Assembly (NCBI GenBank): GCA_020809705.1
Contig: CP085830.1
Location: 2,666,001-2,730,000 of the forward strand
Origin: Calonectria ilicicola
Taxonomy: Eukaryota; Ascomycota; Sordariomycetes; Hypocreales; Nectriaceae
Length of the DNA stretch: 64,000 bases
Direction: 5' to 3'
Part shown: positions 48,001-59,613 of the stretch, in pieces
Position numbering within the stretch: position 1 is the first letter of the stretch
How the letters are laid out: every line of letters starts with the position of its first letter
Notes under the pieces: generated by a model
What the model was told of the DNA's origin: nothing
Database searches by the model: none
What the model saw: the letters and a program-made list of their open reading frames with translations, nothing else
Translations under genes and position numbers: made by a program

Positions 48001-51000
48001 GAGGAACAAGGAACCATGATGCATGTCGATCCGGTCGCCGAGCATGATCACGAGGTCCGAGGTGTGCGAAAGCAGGCCATTTGCGCCGCATTAGAGGGAC
48101 CCATGCTGCAATGCATCCCAATCTCCAACGGATGAACACTCGAGTTATAATGTTATCTATGAAAGGGAGATCAGTACGATGGGCCAATGGGTCGTTTTCT
48201 GAGCGAGGGGTGTCACGGATCTCAACAGGATTCGTGGTATTGTAGCATCAGCCCGGCAATATGCCTTGTCTTGGGATACTTTGAAGACTTCGACCAAGCA
48301 AAGAGCCTCTAAAAACCAGAAGCGCAAAGCATATTCATGGGTCTGGACTCAAGAAATGCATCGGGTAGCTGTACATAGTTGTCGCCCTTTGACTGCGGCC
48401 ATCGACGCCATCGTCGATTCGTCGTCCGTGGCTGGCTGACCTGCCCAAAGCACCGGCTGATCGACAGACGTGCGTCCATGCATTCGGACCACTGCCCCGG
48501 CCACGAACAAATGGCAAGATCAAGCACAGATCATCGACCTCACACCATTATCGTTGCATCGTATTGCATTGGACTAGACTCAGCCTGGCCTCGAGCTAGT
48601 AGTTATCGGCGTTGTTTGCTCGTCGTTTCCCTTCTTCTCTCGCCCCATTGACCATATTCAGCCTATGTTAATTCCCTTGCAACATTCCCACAACGATGCA
48701 CGAAGATAGGTGTGTTCCTTGGACGACCGTTGTGTTGCTTGACTCCATGGATTTTTTCAGAGTCCAAGGACAGGTTTTTTTTCCCCGGTCGTCACCGGTC
48801 GCACACATGCAATGCAACCAACGTCGGGCAAATCATGGCTCCCCGCGGACGCTTCAATATGAATCATATTTGAGCTGAACTTCAGCCTGTAAAGAGAGAA
48901 TGCATATGCATTTTAGGACCCAACGTGGGCTGACGAAGTCAGTATTCACACCATCGCTAGCACAAGTCGGGGCCCTGCTCTGGCCATGACTGCCCGGTAC
49001 ACATGTGCGGCGTGTGGAATAAGAGACCCTCGGCATGTAAGGAAACAGACGGGTTGTAGAGATTCGAACCCTCGCTCAGCACTCAAACGGGATTGATACA
49101 CGTTGAAATGGCCAACAGAATCCCGCCCAGTGTGTAGTTCCAAAAAGACAGGAAACTCGTTTGTGCAATGAGAGGAGTTGGAGACGTGGGTGTGTATGAG
49201 TGCCGTGGGATGTGTTAATCGAGTCTGTGGCCTTGGGGGTGGAGGTGTGGTTCGCTGAGTCTCGGATTTGGGCGTAGCAGTATTGTGCTTGACCCCAAAT
49301 AATGGCCAGGGATCCCAGAATGACCCCAAGCATGACTGGGCCGTCCGAATTGATATCACCTTTGCGGGTCAGGACTTAAGATACATGGTAGCAAGCCCTT
49401 GGACGATGCTACCTAGGGCTGAGCTCCAGGTCGATCTTGGAAGATCATCTACAATACACCTCACCTCAGATCAAGCACCTGCAGCATGCAAGCTTCTACC
49501 ATCCAACATTCCATTGGCAGCACAAGCTGGGAAATTGTCACACACGGCCAGGAATCCCGCCTTGTGGAATTGAGCAAGAATATTCCAAGAATAAGGGACC
49601 GCCTGATGAGTGGCCGGTGCATCTTCTTGTCGCCTCTGACGACAGATCCAACGACGGCGAGGAGCTTGACCCCAACGGTCATGCCGGCATCTTTGTGGCG
49701 TCAGGACTTACCCCAAACTTTCAACTCAGTGGTAGCCGACTAGAAGGGGTTGATCTGAGCTTTACCTTTGCCTGTTTCCCCTCTCGTTTTCAATGCCAAC
49801 TCCGCGCCGAGCGCTTTGGTGAAGCCCCAAATCTAGGTGAGACGCTTGTTGAGTGGGGTCCAGATCAGATGTGAGGGGGTCCACGATGCCAATTGCCTAG
49901 GTGCAGCCAATGGTCAAGACGAATTGAGAATCGTCGAGGATAGTGGTCTTGTTTGACGCGAGTCTTTTTGACGAACACTGTTCCTAGCGGCCAACGTCAA
50001 CTAAGATGTGGCTACCTGCCAAAAGCACACTGGTTGGCTAGTGCTTCTTGGTGGTTGGATGGCTGGACAAGGGGTCCCCCTTTTTTTTCGCTCCTCTTGA
50101 TCAGATGGGCCGTGGGCTTCGCGAACCTAAAATCGGCCATGCTGTTAGCGTTGCATGGGACGGGGTCATGAGACCACCTGCATTCCACAAAGTCCGCCCA
50201 CTTCTGACCATCACCCTCTTGTCCAGTCCTCCAACCACCATGAGCCTCCTCCCCCTCCAGGTTAGGTGCTTTTCTTCCATTGTAAACGAGCATGCAGTGG
50301 TTGGCTCCGGCCTGGCTTGGTCTGCAGCTTTCCATCGAGGTTGTGGGTGGTGGCTGAGTGTTGACGAGGAGGTACTCCGTACTTCGTACATACTGGGGGG
50401 CAAAGAATGAATGAGGGGGATCAAAGAGCCTGATCCTGGTCCTGGCGTCGGATCGATTCCCCTTCGCCAAACGCTGGGCTCACCCAACCCCAAGGCCAAG
50501 GGACGAGGAAGGCGAACCACCTGCTGTGTCGACAACCTCGTCTTTTCCATCAATGGCTGCGGTCATATCCGGGACTCCATTTTCTCGCCCCTCTCCTGCA
50601 TCGACGGGCCTCATCGTTGCACAATCCGCTCTGTGCGTCCCCTGTTTCCTGGGTCTCTGGTGCTTCTCTCGCAACCTCTACTCCTCACGACTTCCGGCAC
50701 ATGTCGCAGGATGACGTCCAGCCAAAGCAATGACGTAGAGCCCCTCTGCTGACCATGCCCAGACCATGCTCAGCATTGCCACTACATCCAATGTACTTAC
50801 CCTGTACCCACACACCCAAGGCTACCATATCTCAACCACCAACCATGGTTGGGCAATGGCCACACAAGCAGCGCGTAGCTCAATCCCGGGAAAGACCGAT
50901 GGGAGCATTTTCAATTCCAGGGGTTGTTGGGGACATTGCCCCCCTCCCTCCCTTTCCTTTCACTGGACTTGTACCTGGAACCTCGATCTGAGAAATTGAG

Positions 51001-54000
51001 TGCTGCAAAGTGGCAAATGCCGCTCAAGTTGGGCCTGACTGGGCAATGAGAGGGAAAAAAATGAGACAAAAATATCTGCTGATCAGACCAGCGCCCGATT
51101 CCGGATGTAGCGATCCACCAGACGAGATTGAGGCCAATGGTACCGTAACTTTCCAAATTGGCCCAAAATAGGGACATGTTCTGTGGATGCACAATTAGGG
51201 CACGAGGCCTGCAACTCCAGCGAATTGCCTCGTACCGCTCCATCGGAGCAGAAGACGGGGTTCCTGGATAGTTCCAGAGCTCTTGAGACCAGGGATCCAC
51301 ATAGCCTCACCGTGTCACGGCCCCGCCTCGCATGTGCTTGCAGAGAGAAGCATCCATCATCACTTTGACTCGGCGGCGACAGATGGGCACCCGACCGGGG
51401 CGGGGGGTCGACTGGTCTCGGACCAATCTGGCCGGCGGCAGTCCACCATGGCCGGTCGACGGCGGCTGTACCCTGTCATCAACTTGCTTTTTGGTAGATA
51501 GAGGCTGGGTGAGGTGCTTGCCCCTGCACATGCGTCCCGATGGTCATTGAATACTGTGTTGGCGTACTAAAGTGCCGGTCTGACAAGGTGATAACATGGA
51601 TTTTCGGCCCTGCAGAATTACGGGTAGATGGCCGTTCCTGGGCTTGGCGTGAGTGCATCTTGAAGGGCTACTGACTGAATCACGCATAGAGACCGGCGAT
51701 CATGGAAGAACCGGGCTAAGCTCACAAGCTGACATTAGGCGAGGTCAGAACGTGGGAAAGTGAGGTGAGGTGACGTGACCTTTGCTTCATTAATAAAAAG
51801 CTGCCAGTGGAAGACCCAACTTTTGAACATGATCTGGACATGGACAGGGCGGCACGGCCATTTGGGGGCATATACCTGGGAGACGCCATCTAGTTGCAGG
51901 GAACAGGACCGAGCTCAGCGTTGTACCGGCCAAACCCAATGCACCCAGCAGTGTCAAGTCAAGATATTCCATCAGAGAACGCAAGTCGGAAGCAGTGGGG
52001 CAGGTGTGCATGTGAGGTTGATGTGGATGTCAGCATCTGGACAAAGAAACGGTATGGCTTCAGCGGGACGCGCATGCACAGGGCCAACAGCAGGTCGGTG
52101 CTGGGCCGTCTCCACCGGGGACTAAACCACGGACGTCCTGTTGGACGGGCCGGGACTGAGCGGGTCGCCACAGGCGGGCGTCATTTCTGACCTTGTGGGC
52201 TCCCAGATCCCTCGTTTCGCTGGCCGCTACGAGTCGACGATGCTCAGGCAGGCATTCGATCCGAGTGCAGTAGTGAGGGCTTGGGTTGATGAGGCGCAGA
52301 AGGAGAGGCAGAGCTGCGCAGGCGACTTACACAGAGCCTATGTGAGAGGTGTTGTTGGGTTCGGGTCGGCAGTCGGGTCGCCCCTGCGTGTTCCTGGGTG
52401 CATGCAATGGGCCCTCTTGGGTCCATCCAGATCTTAGGCGGCCTGGGATGTGTACTTTGCTCTCAAGCCAAGTCGGAGCGAGGTAGGGGAGGGGATGGGC
52501 CATAGGCTGTCTCTCTTTGTTCGCGCACCATGGGTGTCATAAGCGGTTTTGCATCTGTTTTTCTTTTGTGTGCTGACGCACCTCCGGCTCCTGGTGGTGG
52601 CGATGGCTTGACAACAGCGATGTGTGAATTATTGTCTCAGGAAAATGGAACACGGACAGCTGAGGCTGAGCCAGACCCATTTTCGATGTCGCGGATCATG
52701 GCTAGTATCCTTCTTTACTTTTCTTGTCCTTTATCTCTGACTGGAAACTGCAGGTTTGATAATGGCGTTCTGTGTAACTCGCTGCTGGACAAGAATCTGT
52801 TTACCTGAGTCGAGCCCTCAATTGCTCAAGAAGACTCTTCAGAATCGGATAGTAGAGAATTGAATGGTCATACCATAATGGCCGCCGTGTAATTCTTTTT
52901 GGGTGATTTATTACTATTATTGATTTTTTCCCCTTCCCCTCCCCCCTCTGTACTCTTACTTTGAGGTGTGTGGCTCCCTCCTCACCACCCACGACCTCCA
53001 GTTGAAGGGTTGTACATGCAAGGTACCTGGGTCTGTGGGCTAGTGGCGACAGGCAGGCATTTTCCGGAGGTAGCTACCCAGGTACCCGATTTTGGACCCA
53101 AGACCTCTTGTGGAGGAAGCAGTAGGTAAGCTGGCGGGTATTTGGGGAAGCATCGGGCTTTGGGCAAGGCAAAGGCAGGTACGCGTGCGGCATGAAGTCC
53201 TTCACCGTCTTGACCGTTCCTCTGGCTGTACCTGACCTTATTCTCAACATCCGCCTGCGGAGCTTATTAGCGCTGTATGCCCGTCTCAAAATGAGCACAT
53301 GAGCAAGCCTAACGCTGCGGCTGTGGGTCTTGGTTTGAGCTCCGGGCTTCTTCACTCTTGGGTTTGGTCGTGATGCTGTCGCTGGGGTTGGCACATGATT
53401 TGACGCCTGTTTCGGTCAATGTTCCCCTCTGCTTTGGCGTGTTTCTTTGAGTGTTTGGTGTCTGCTTGTCGGGCACGGCGGAATTTTTTTTCTCGCCTCT
53501 TCCACGCCACCGAAAACCCCTCTCTCATCTAGGTGTATCCGAGTCTGGGTCATATGCCTCATAGCACAAATTGTCGGCTGAAGCCGAGTCTGCAACTGTT
53601 CACATTGTTCAGCTGGTTGGTTAGCCCATGGAGCCGGTTCGCCCTGGTCGGGGGCATGCTCGCCTCACTTGTTGGCATTTCTCTCCCAACCCTCTCTGGT
53701 TGTGCATCTACCGCCTCCCGAGCTCACCCCAACGAACTGGGCAGCAGAGAGACATGCGTACATGGCGCTGAGACAGAGAAGCCTCGTGGTAAGCTTGCGT
53801 TGATTAACCCCTCATCGTGAGAGTCCCATCCCAATGATCCAAGAATATAATTGAATCATGGATCAGAGCTAAGAAGCGTCGTCGGCTTCGCGTTAGACCT
53901 GGCTGGGCTTGCCTGCTCGCTGATTGATGATTGACGTCCATGTCTGTCTTGCTTGTCCTTTCTTTGGCCACACCACACGCCCTCTGGCGGCCTGGAAGAT

Positions 54001-54499
54001 GCCACAATTCGGGCTCTCACTCAACTCACATCCAAATTTACAACCAGACAGCCCATGCATTTTCAGCCCTTGTCCATCCCAACCCATGTCCACGCCCATG
54101 CCCATGTTATGCCCTTGCTCATGCCGTCACTTCCCAGTCGACTAAAAAAAAAATGCCCCGCATCTCAATACCCGTGCTCCCTCTCCAGGACGCAGTGGGC
54201 CATTTGTAGGTCACGGGCCATGTGCCATTTGAGCCAGTACCGTCTTGTGCCGCTGTTTTTGGGTGTCATCCCAAGTTCCGCGGCCTCTAGCCCAAGCCCA
54301 AAGCAGCCCCCCAAAGCAGCCCAGGCGCGGCGCCGAGAGCCTAGAGCCCAGCCCAGTCAACCCAAGCAAGTCAAGGCCACAGAACCCACAGACAGGGCAG
54401 TCCAAGCCCACAGAGCCCACCAAAAACCCACCATCGAGTACCTGACCAAGACCAGCCCAGCCCGAACCCAGCTCAGCTCATTCCATCACACGTCAAGCA
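45057..54499. other. Gene-poor stretch of over 9 kb upstream of GSK-3
   Basis: No recognisable protein was found on either strand. The longest frame is on the minus strand: 250 codons from the ATG at 47520 to 46771, or 305 if a TTG start is allowed. It has no known motif. Several other frames of 100-150 codons overlap one another in different frames. There are T, C and GA-rich tracts but no transposon features. It likely holds 3' UTR sequence of the kinase gene at the left and distal regulatory or non-coding RNA sequence elsewhere. Confidence 0.45.
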
Positions 54500-55724
54500 T
54501 TCCTCCCTCCGCCATCACCTCCATCTTCTTTGTTTGACGCTGACCTGCTGCTGCAGCTTCGATTCTTCGGCTGCACCCCCGTTTACCCAACCCTCCGTGG
54601 CCCTGCGCTTTCACATCTGCACCTGCACCCGTATTCGTCAACAAAGGGTCGCTGTCCATCCTCGGTTTTCTGTCGCTGCCCATTTGCGTCTCTGCCCGCC
54701 CTGTCTGGTATCAAGCTGGCAGGTGTCGTCAAAAACCTAACCCAGCCTAACTTGACTTGCAAAAGGCGAGAGCCTCACCGTGCCTGCGGCCCGTCCCCTC
54801 ATCCCAAGAGACACGCTTCGTTTGTGTGTCCCTCCTCGTTGCTGCACAACTGCCGCCAGCAGCACGCACAGCATAGTCAAACGCACACAGCAGAAGCGCC
54901 CTGCCTTACGGCCGCAGAGCTCTGTCTCCCCTCCCTTGGTACATGGTGGTGTCAAGCTACGTACCTTCATACCAGACCCCTCAGCAGCATAGCTCCCCCT
55001 TGTCCGTCACTCTGGGTCGTCTGTCGCCTCAGCCTCCCGGGATCTCATCCGCCATCGTTCGTGCTAGTCGCTGCGTCAGGCCTGCAAAAAAGTCACCACC
55101 GTGACTACCAACCACTGACCACCACCTACCGTCGTCATCATCATCATCGTCGCCAGCGACTGTTAAGCAAGTAAGTCTCGCCTCTTTGTTCCTTTGCTCT
55201 TCTTACGCCTCGGCCAGCCCAACAAGGCCTCAGCCGGTTCCCCAGTCTGATCATTCTTACCCTTACTTCAATCTGCCCTTTGTTCTCTCTGCCGTCCCTT
55301 GCAATCTGCCGCCCACTGCCCGCACCCTACCTCACGGCCTTACTCCTAGCCTTCAGTCGCTGGGCTGTCACGAGCGTGCTCCATCAAGCACCCCGCCCTC
55401 CAGACCCGCCTGGTGCCAGCCTCCGCGCCCACTACACTACACGACACACCTCCTAGATCACACACCTACCTGCCTTGCCTTGCCCCCCCCGTCTCTCGCA
55501 AGTTTGTCCAGTCGTCCAGCTTGTTGTCTCTGGTCTTTGTCCTATGGAGCTCTCCGCTGCCCATCTCTCGCACTGAACACAAGACACGGATACCCAAAAC
55601 TCCAAGACGTACATCAACGGCTGCTTTTCACCCGTGTGTACCTGGCATCGCTACTTGCCCGACCTTTCCAGGGAAGACTGCCAGAGCGACCAAAAAAAAC
55701 TCAACTCATGCTGCTTGATGCATG
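54500..55724 (+). promoter_or_regulatory. Pyrimidine-rich upstream region of GSK-3 with a candidate leader-intron donor
   Basis: The plus strand is C/T-rich throughout. A consensus donor, GTAAGTCTCG, begins at 55171, directly after CA-rich leader-like sequence. Candidate acceptors lie downstream (for example the CTCCTCAG ending near 55808 and CCCCAG near 56057). Upstream ATGs at 55708, 55718 and 55722 would be removed if this intron is spliced. Reading frames here are compositional artefacts. Confidence 0.4.
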
Positions 55725-56522
55725 CAGAGGCATAGCGCATCATATCCTGCCACACCCCTCGCACCTTCGCGCCTGTTAACACCTCTCCCTCGCCTTTGCA
55801 CTCCTCAGTCGTCCTGACCTGGCCCTCCTTACCTGCGTCGCCACCACCACCACAGAGCACCTCCATATTTGGACCCGTCCCGGCGTGGTTTTTCTTGCTG
55901 CCAGCATCTTTTTATACCCCGTCCCCTGCCCACTCTCTCATCCACCGTTCTCTCTCCCCTCCCCTCCCTTCCCCTCCGCCCCGCCCCCCCTCCAGCCTGT
56001 CCCGTGCCACCAAAAACACCACCAATTCCCCCCTCGTTTTTCTCTTTGTTTCCCCAGATACCCTTGGCTTTTGCCCATTTCCCTGCTCGTCGCCGTCTGT
56101 CCTCGACCCGACCCGGCTCACCAGCTCTAGTCTGCGCTACTCGTCCAACTCTTCCAACCAGGCTACCCGTCCGTTGGGAGTTGCTTCATCGACACCGCGC
56201 CCGTAAATTCACGACTGCCCTTGCGCTGCCGTGTAAACTCGTCGACCGAGACATCGCCTCGCCCGTCGTCACTCAACCCACTCTTCTGCAGCCACTGTCT
56301 TGCGTTCAAGCCAAGCTCTGCTTCAACGTAGCATCCCCCCCAATACTCTCACTCGCGCTGTCGGCTTCGATTCAATCCTGCCATATCATTGGTCCAGCTC
56401 GGTTGCCCACCACGGCTCTGCAGCACCAGCACATTATTTCCCCTCACCACTTGAAAACCCAGGCGGATTCCCTTCAGGATCACTAACGCGTCCGCTTTGA
56501 TTCGGATCACATCGCCTTCAAA
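55725..56522 (+). promoter_or_regulatory. ATG-free leader directly upstream of GSK-3
   Basis: About 800 bases before the start codon contain no ATG in any plus-strand frame, by eye, although the sequence is of ordinary complexity apart from C/T richness. The first ATG met is that of GSK-3 at 56523. This fits selection for an uninterrupted scanning leader. Long frames here exist only with TTG or CTG starts. Confidence 0.6.
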
Positions 56523-58025
56523 ATGTCGGCTCACCGGCCAAACGCGTTCAATAGCTTGAGGATGGGAGGTGAGTTGTCAATATTCTTTGCTTCTTCCACG
56601 CAATCTGTCCTCCTCGATCGCTGGTGGCTTTCTGCAGAAACTGACAAAATTTCCCAGAGGTAATCCGGGAGAAGGTTCAAGATGGCGTAACCGGAGAGAC
56701 CCGCGACCTCCAATACACCCAGTGCAAAATTGTCGGAAACGGCTCTTTCGGTGTCGTTTTTCAGACCAAGCTGTCCCCCTCGGGAGAGGATGCCGCCATC
56801 AAGCGTGTGCTCCAGGACAAGAGATTCAAGGTACCTTCACACCTCCATCACCAATCGCTGGAAGACCTGTATCTAACACAATACCATAGAACCGTGAACT
56901 CCAGATCATGCGTATTGTCCGACACCCCAACATTGTTCAACTGAAAGCCTTCTATTATTCGAACGGCGAACGCGTGAGGGATCCGCTCTGGCGCCTAAGG
57001 CATATTGCTAACCGTTTAATAGAAAGATGAGGTGTATCTTAACCTGGTCCAGGAGTTTGTCCCCGAGACGGTTTACCGTGCTTCCCGATTCTTCAACAAG
57101 ATGAAGACTACAATGCCCATCCTTGAGGTCAAGCTGTACATTTACCAGCTCTTCAGGGCTCTTGCCTACATCCACTCTCAAGGCATCTGCCATCGAGACA
57201 TCAAGCCCCAGAACCTCCTCCTCGACCCCAACAGCGGCATCTTGAAGCTGTGTGATTTCGGTAGTGCAAAAATTTTGGTGGAGAATGAGCCCAACGTGTC
57301 ATACATCTGCTCCCGATACTACCGTGCTCCCGAACTCATTTTCGGTGCTACGAACTACACCACCAAGATTGGTAAGAACATATTTAGCAACTCTCATCTA
57401 TCTGTCCATAAACTAACTCTTTTTAGATGTGTGGTCGACTGGATGTGTGATGGCTGAACTGATGCTTGGTCAGCCACTCTTCCCTGGCGAGTCTGGCATC
57501 GACCAACTTGTCGAAATCATCAAGGTGCTGGGAACCCCTACTCGAGAACAGATCCGAACCATGAACCCCAACTACATGGAGCACAAGTTCCCTCAGATCA
57601 AGCCCCACCCCTTCAACAAGGTCTTCCGCAAGGCTGATGGCAACGCGATCGATCTTATTGCTCGCCTGCTTGAGTACACTCCTACTGAGAGACAATCTGC
57701 TATTGATGCCATGGTTCACCCATTCTTCGACGAGCTCCGAGACCCCGGCACAAAGCTGCCTGACTCGAGACACGGCACTGGCCAGCTCCGAGATCTTCCT
57801 CCCTTGTTTGACTTTACCCGACACGGTAAGAAAAAAAAAATCTCGGTGACACCTATCTGAGCAATGCGATGAACTAACGTGCTTGTACTAGAACTTTCCA
57901 TTATGCCCAGCCTCAACCACAAGCTTGTGCCCGCGCACATTCGACCTACACTCGCATCTCAAGGCCTCGACATTGACAACTTTACACCATTGACGAAGCA
58001 GGAGATGATGGCTAAGCTTGATTGA
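56523..58025 (+). CDS. GSK3: Glycogen synthase kinase 3 family protein kinase
   Basis: Six exons (56523-56568, 56658-56830, 56890-56973, 57023-57371, 57427-57825, 57892-58025) join to 394 residues. The kinase domain is complete: Gly-rich loop GNGSFGVV at 42-49, catalytic Lys64 in [12 protein letters not shown] with Asp160, DFG at 179-181, and the activation loop [14 protein letters not shown], where Tyr195 corresponds to the activating tyrosine of GSK-3. Arg and Lys residues for primed substrate binding (SRYYR) are present. The enzyme phosphorylates Ser/Thr residues, usually next to a priming phosphate, and in fungi affects growth, stress response and development. The N-terminal extension is short, and a Lys-rich end (EMMAKLD) closes the protein. 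Five introns of 49 to 89 bases interrupt it. A long ATG-free leader precedes the start. Confidence 0.97.
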
Positions 58026-59613
58026 GACTGCTCGGTTCGAGATGGGGGTTGTTAAGCAATGTTTTGTCAGCCCCTGAGGCTCTCCGCTGCTCTGGAAGAG
58101 ATCTGCGCTCCTCGACTCCGAGCACTTGATTGCGTATGAGGGGTTGGGAGGATTGGCCCAGGCCAACGCCGGGTCAGGGGACGAGCAGGCGCAATGTAAT
58201 CCCGAAGCCGACGGCGTCGGACTTTGGAGCAAAATAAAAAAGTACGGCAGGCTGGACGGCAACGGGACCAAACGCGAGATGACTTGTGTGTTCTGGGGAG
58301 CGATGGAGTCTTTCCCGGCCGGGATGGGAATGGGCGTTTTGTGTTGCCCCCTAAGAACTCACTTGGTGGCGTGCTTTTTGAGGTGTGCCACCACAAAGAG
58401 AGGGCCGCATTGATGCATATCACAGGGAATCACGTTTTTAGACCACGTTTCGATGCATGACAGATGATGGCTGATGCTTTTCGTTGTTCGCGTCTCATGA
58501 GAGCTCACGTTTGCTGCCATGGAAGGCCTGGGAATGGCGGAGATTGAGGGGTTAGTGTTAATTTGGACCGCGTTCTGGACTTGGCATGGTTGCTGGGCTG
58601 TTCTCGAGTAGGGCATGGTGGAGGCGCTGGAAATGTGAAAGGCCGTCCTGCATTTGTTCGTGGGGGATACAGCCCGGCACCTATACTGTTTCAGATGCCG
58701 CGATGAAGTTATCAATTGAAGTTGGCCGTGGACGGTCTTGTGGCATTTTTGTTTTGAAGAAAAGATTCCGACTTTTACTCCCGTCGAGTTGTTCACGAAG
58801 ATGAAAAAAAAAAGAAACGGGCCTGGCAATCAGCCTGTTTTGAAGGTCAAGCGAAGCAAAAATGATGGAGGCACTAACGTACACGAATGGTTTATGCATG
58901 TTTAACCGAGATGGCCGACGACTTCAAGAAGTACAGTCTGTCTGCAAAGAGTACTGTCTGAGTGAGACAATTGAGAATAAGCACAGAAATAGAATTGTAA
59001 TTTGTGTCCTCAACAGAAGAAGAAGAAGTAGTTGGTGCTTGAAGTTTCGTTGTGAAGAAAATAGCCCTATCTGAACTGGTGATTTGCTGGTCGTCATCAC
59101 CCATGAGATAGATGGTGGACAAGACTTTTAAGCCAAGTTGTTCATGATAAAGAGCTGGTCGTCGGCCGCCTCGTACAGTATAAATAAATACATACTTTAT
59201 AAGCTTGTTACCTCTCTCTCTACTTTTGCGTACTATGCCCCAACTAACACCCCCAAAAAAGTGCATAATTTAAACATGCCCTTTTTTTTCTCTTTTAATT
59301 TGGTTATATTTTTATTTATAAAATTCATGTTTTGGGGTCTTGGAGTTTCGTGGTGCTTGAAGCAAAGAAGTCCCCGAGGCACAATATCTCAAGGGATGTA
59401 ATGTCGAGAGCAGTGGTGGCCTTTTTGCCTCAGGCACCAAGACTTAGTGCTGCACGTCCAGGCGCGTTTAGGTTGCTAGCCGATCGCTGGAGCTCATGCA
59501 GGTTTATGAGCTTTAGCAGGCGCGCAGCCCTGACTTTCTCAACGTCGACGAAACACTGCGCACCCATCCATTGACGTTCATCTCATCGAACTAGGCTATC
59601 CGGAGCGCACACC
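58026..59613. other. Region between GSK-3 and CBC1
   Basis: The left part should be the GSK-3 3' UTR; the right part should be the CBC1 promoter. A TATA-like TATAAATAAATA lies at about 59179-59190, some 425 bases before the CBC1 start, followed by an A/T-rich block at 59260-59330. No additional gene is recognised. Confidence 0.5.

Noticed and set aside
49060..49125. Possible tRNA on the minus strand: a T-loop-like GGTTCGAATCTC at 49068-49079 with GTTG/CAAC pairs upstream
   Set aside because: The T stem has a mismatch, no D-loop GG or plausible anticodon arm could be drawn, and the acceptor stem pairs only partly.
52530..52808. ATG frame of 92 codons with a hydrophobic N-terminus resembling a small secreted protein
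   Set aside because: The hydrophobic part is short, the rest is not cysteine-patterned and no splice or homology support exists; transcription data would be needed.
55869..56486. Frame of 205 codons upstream of GSK-3
   Set aside because: Starts only at TTG, is Pro/Ser-rich because of the C/T-rich leader, and contains no ATG.
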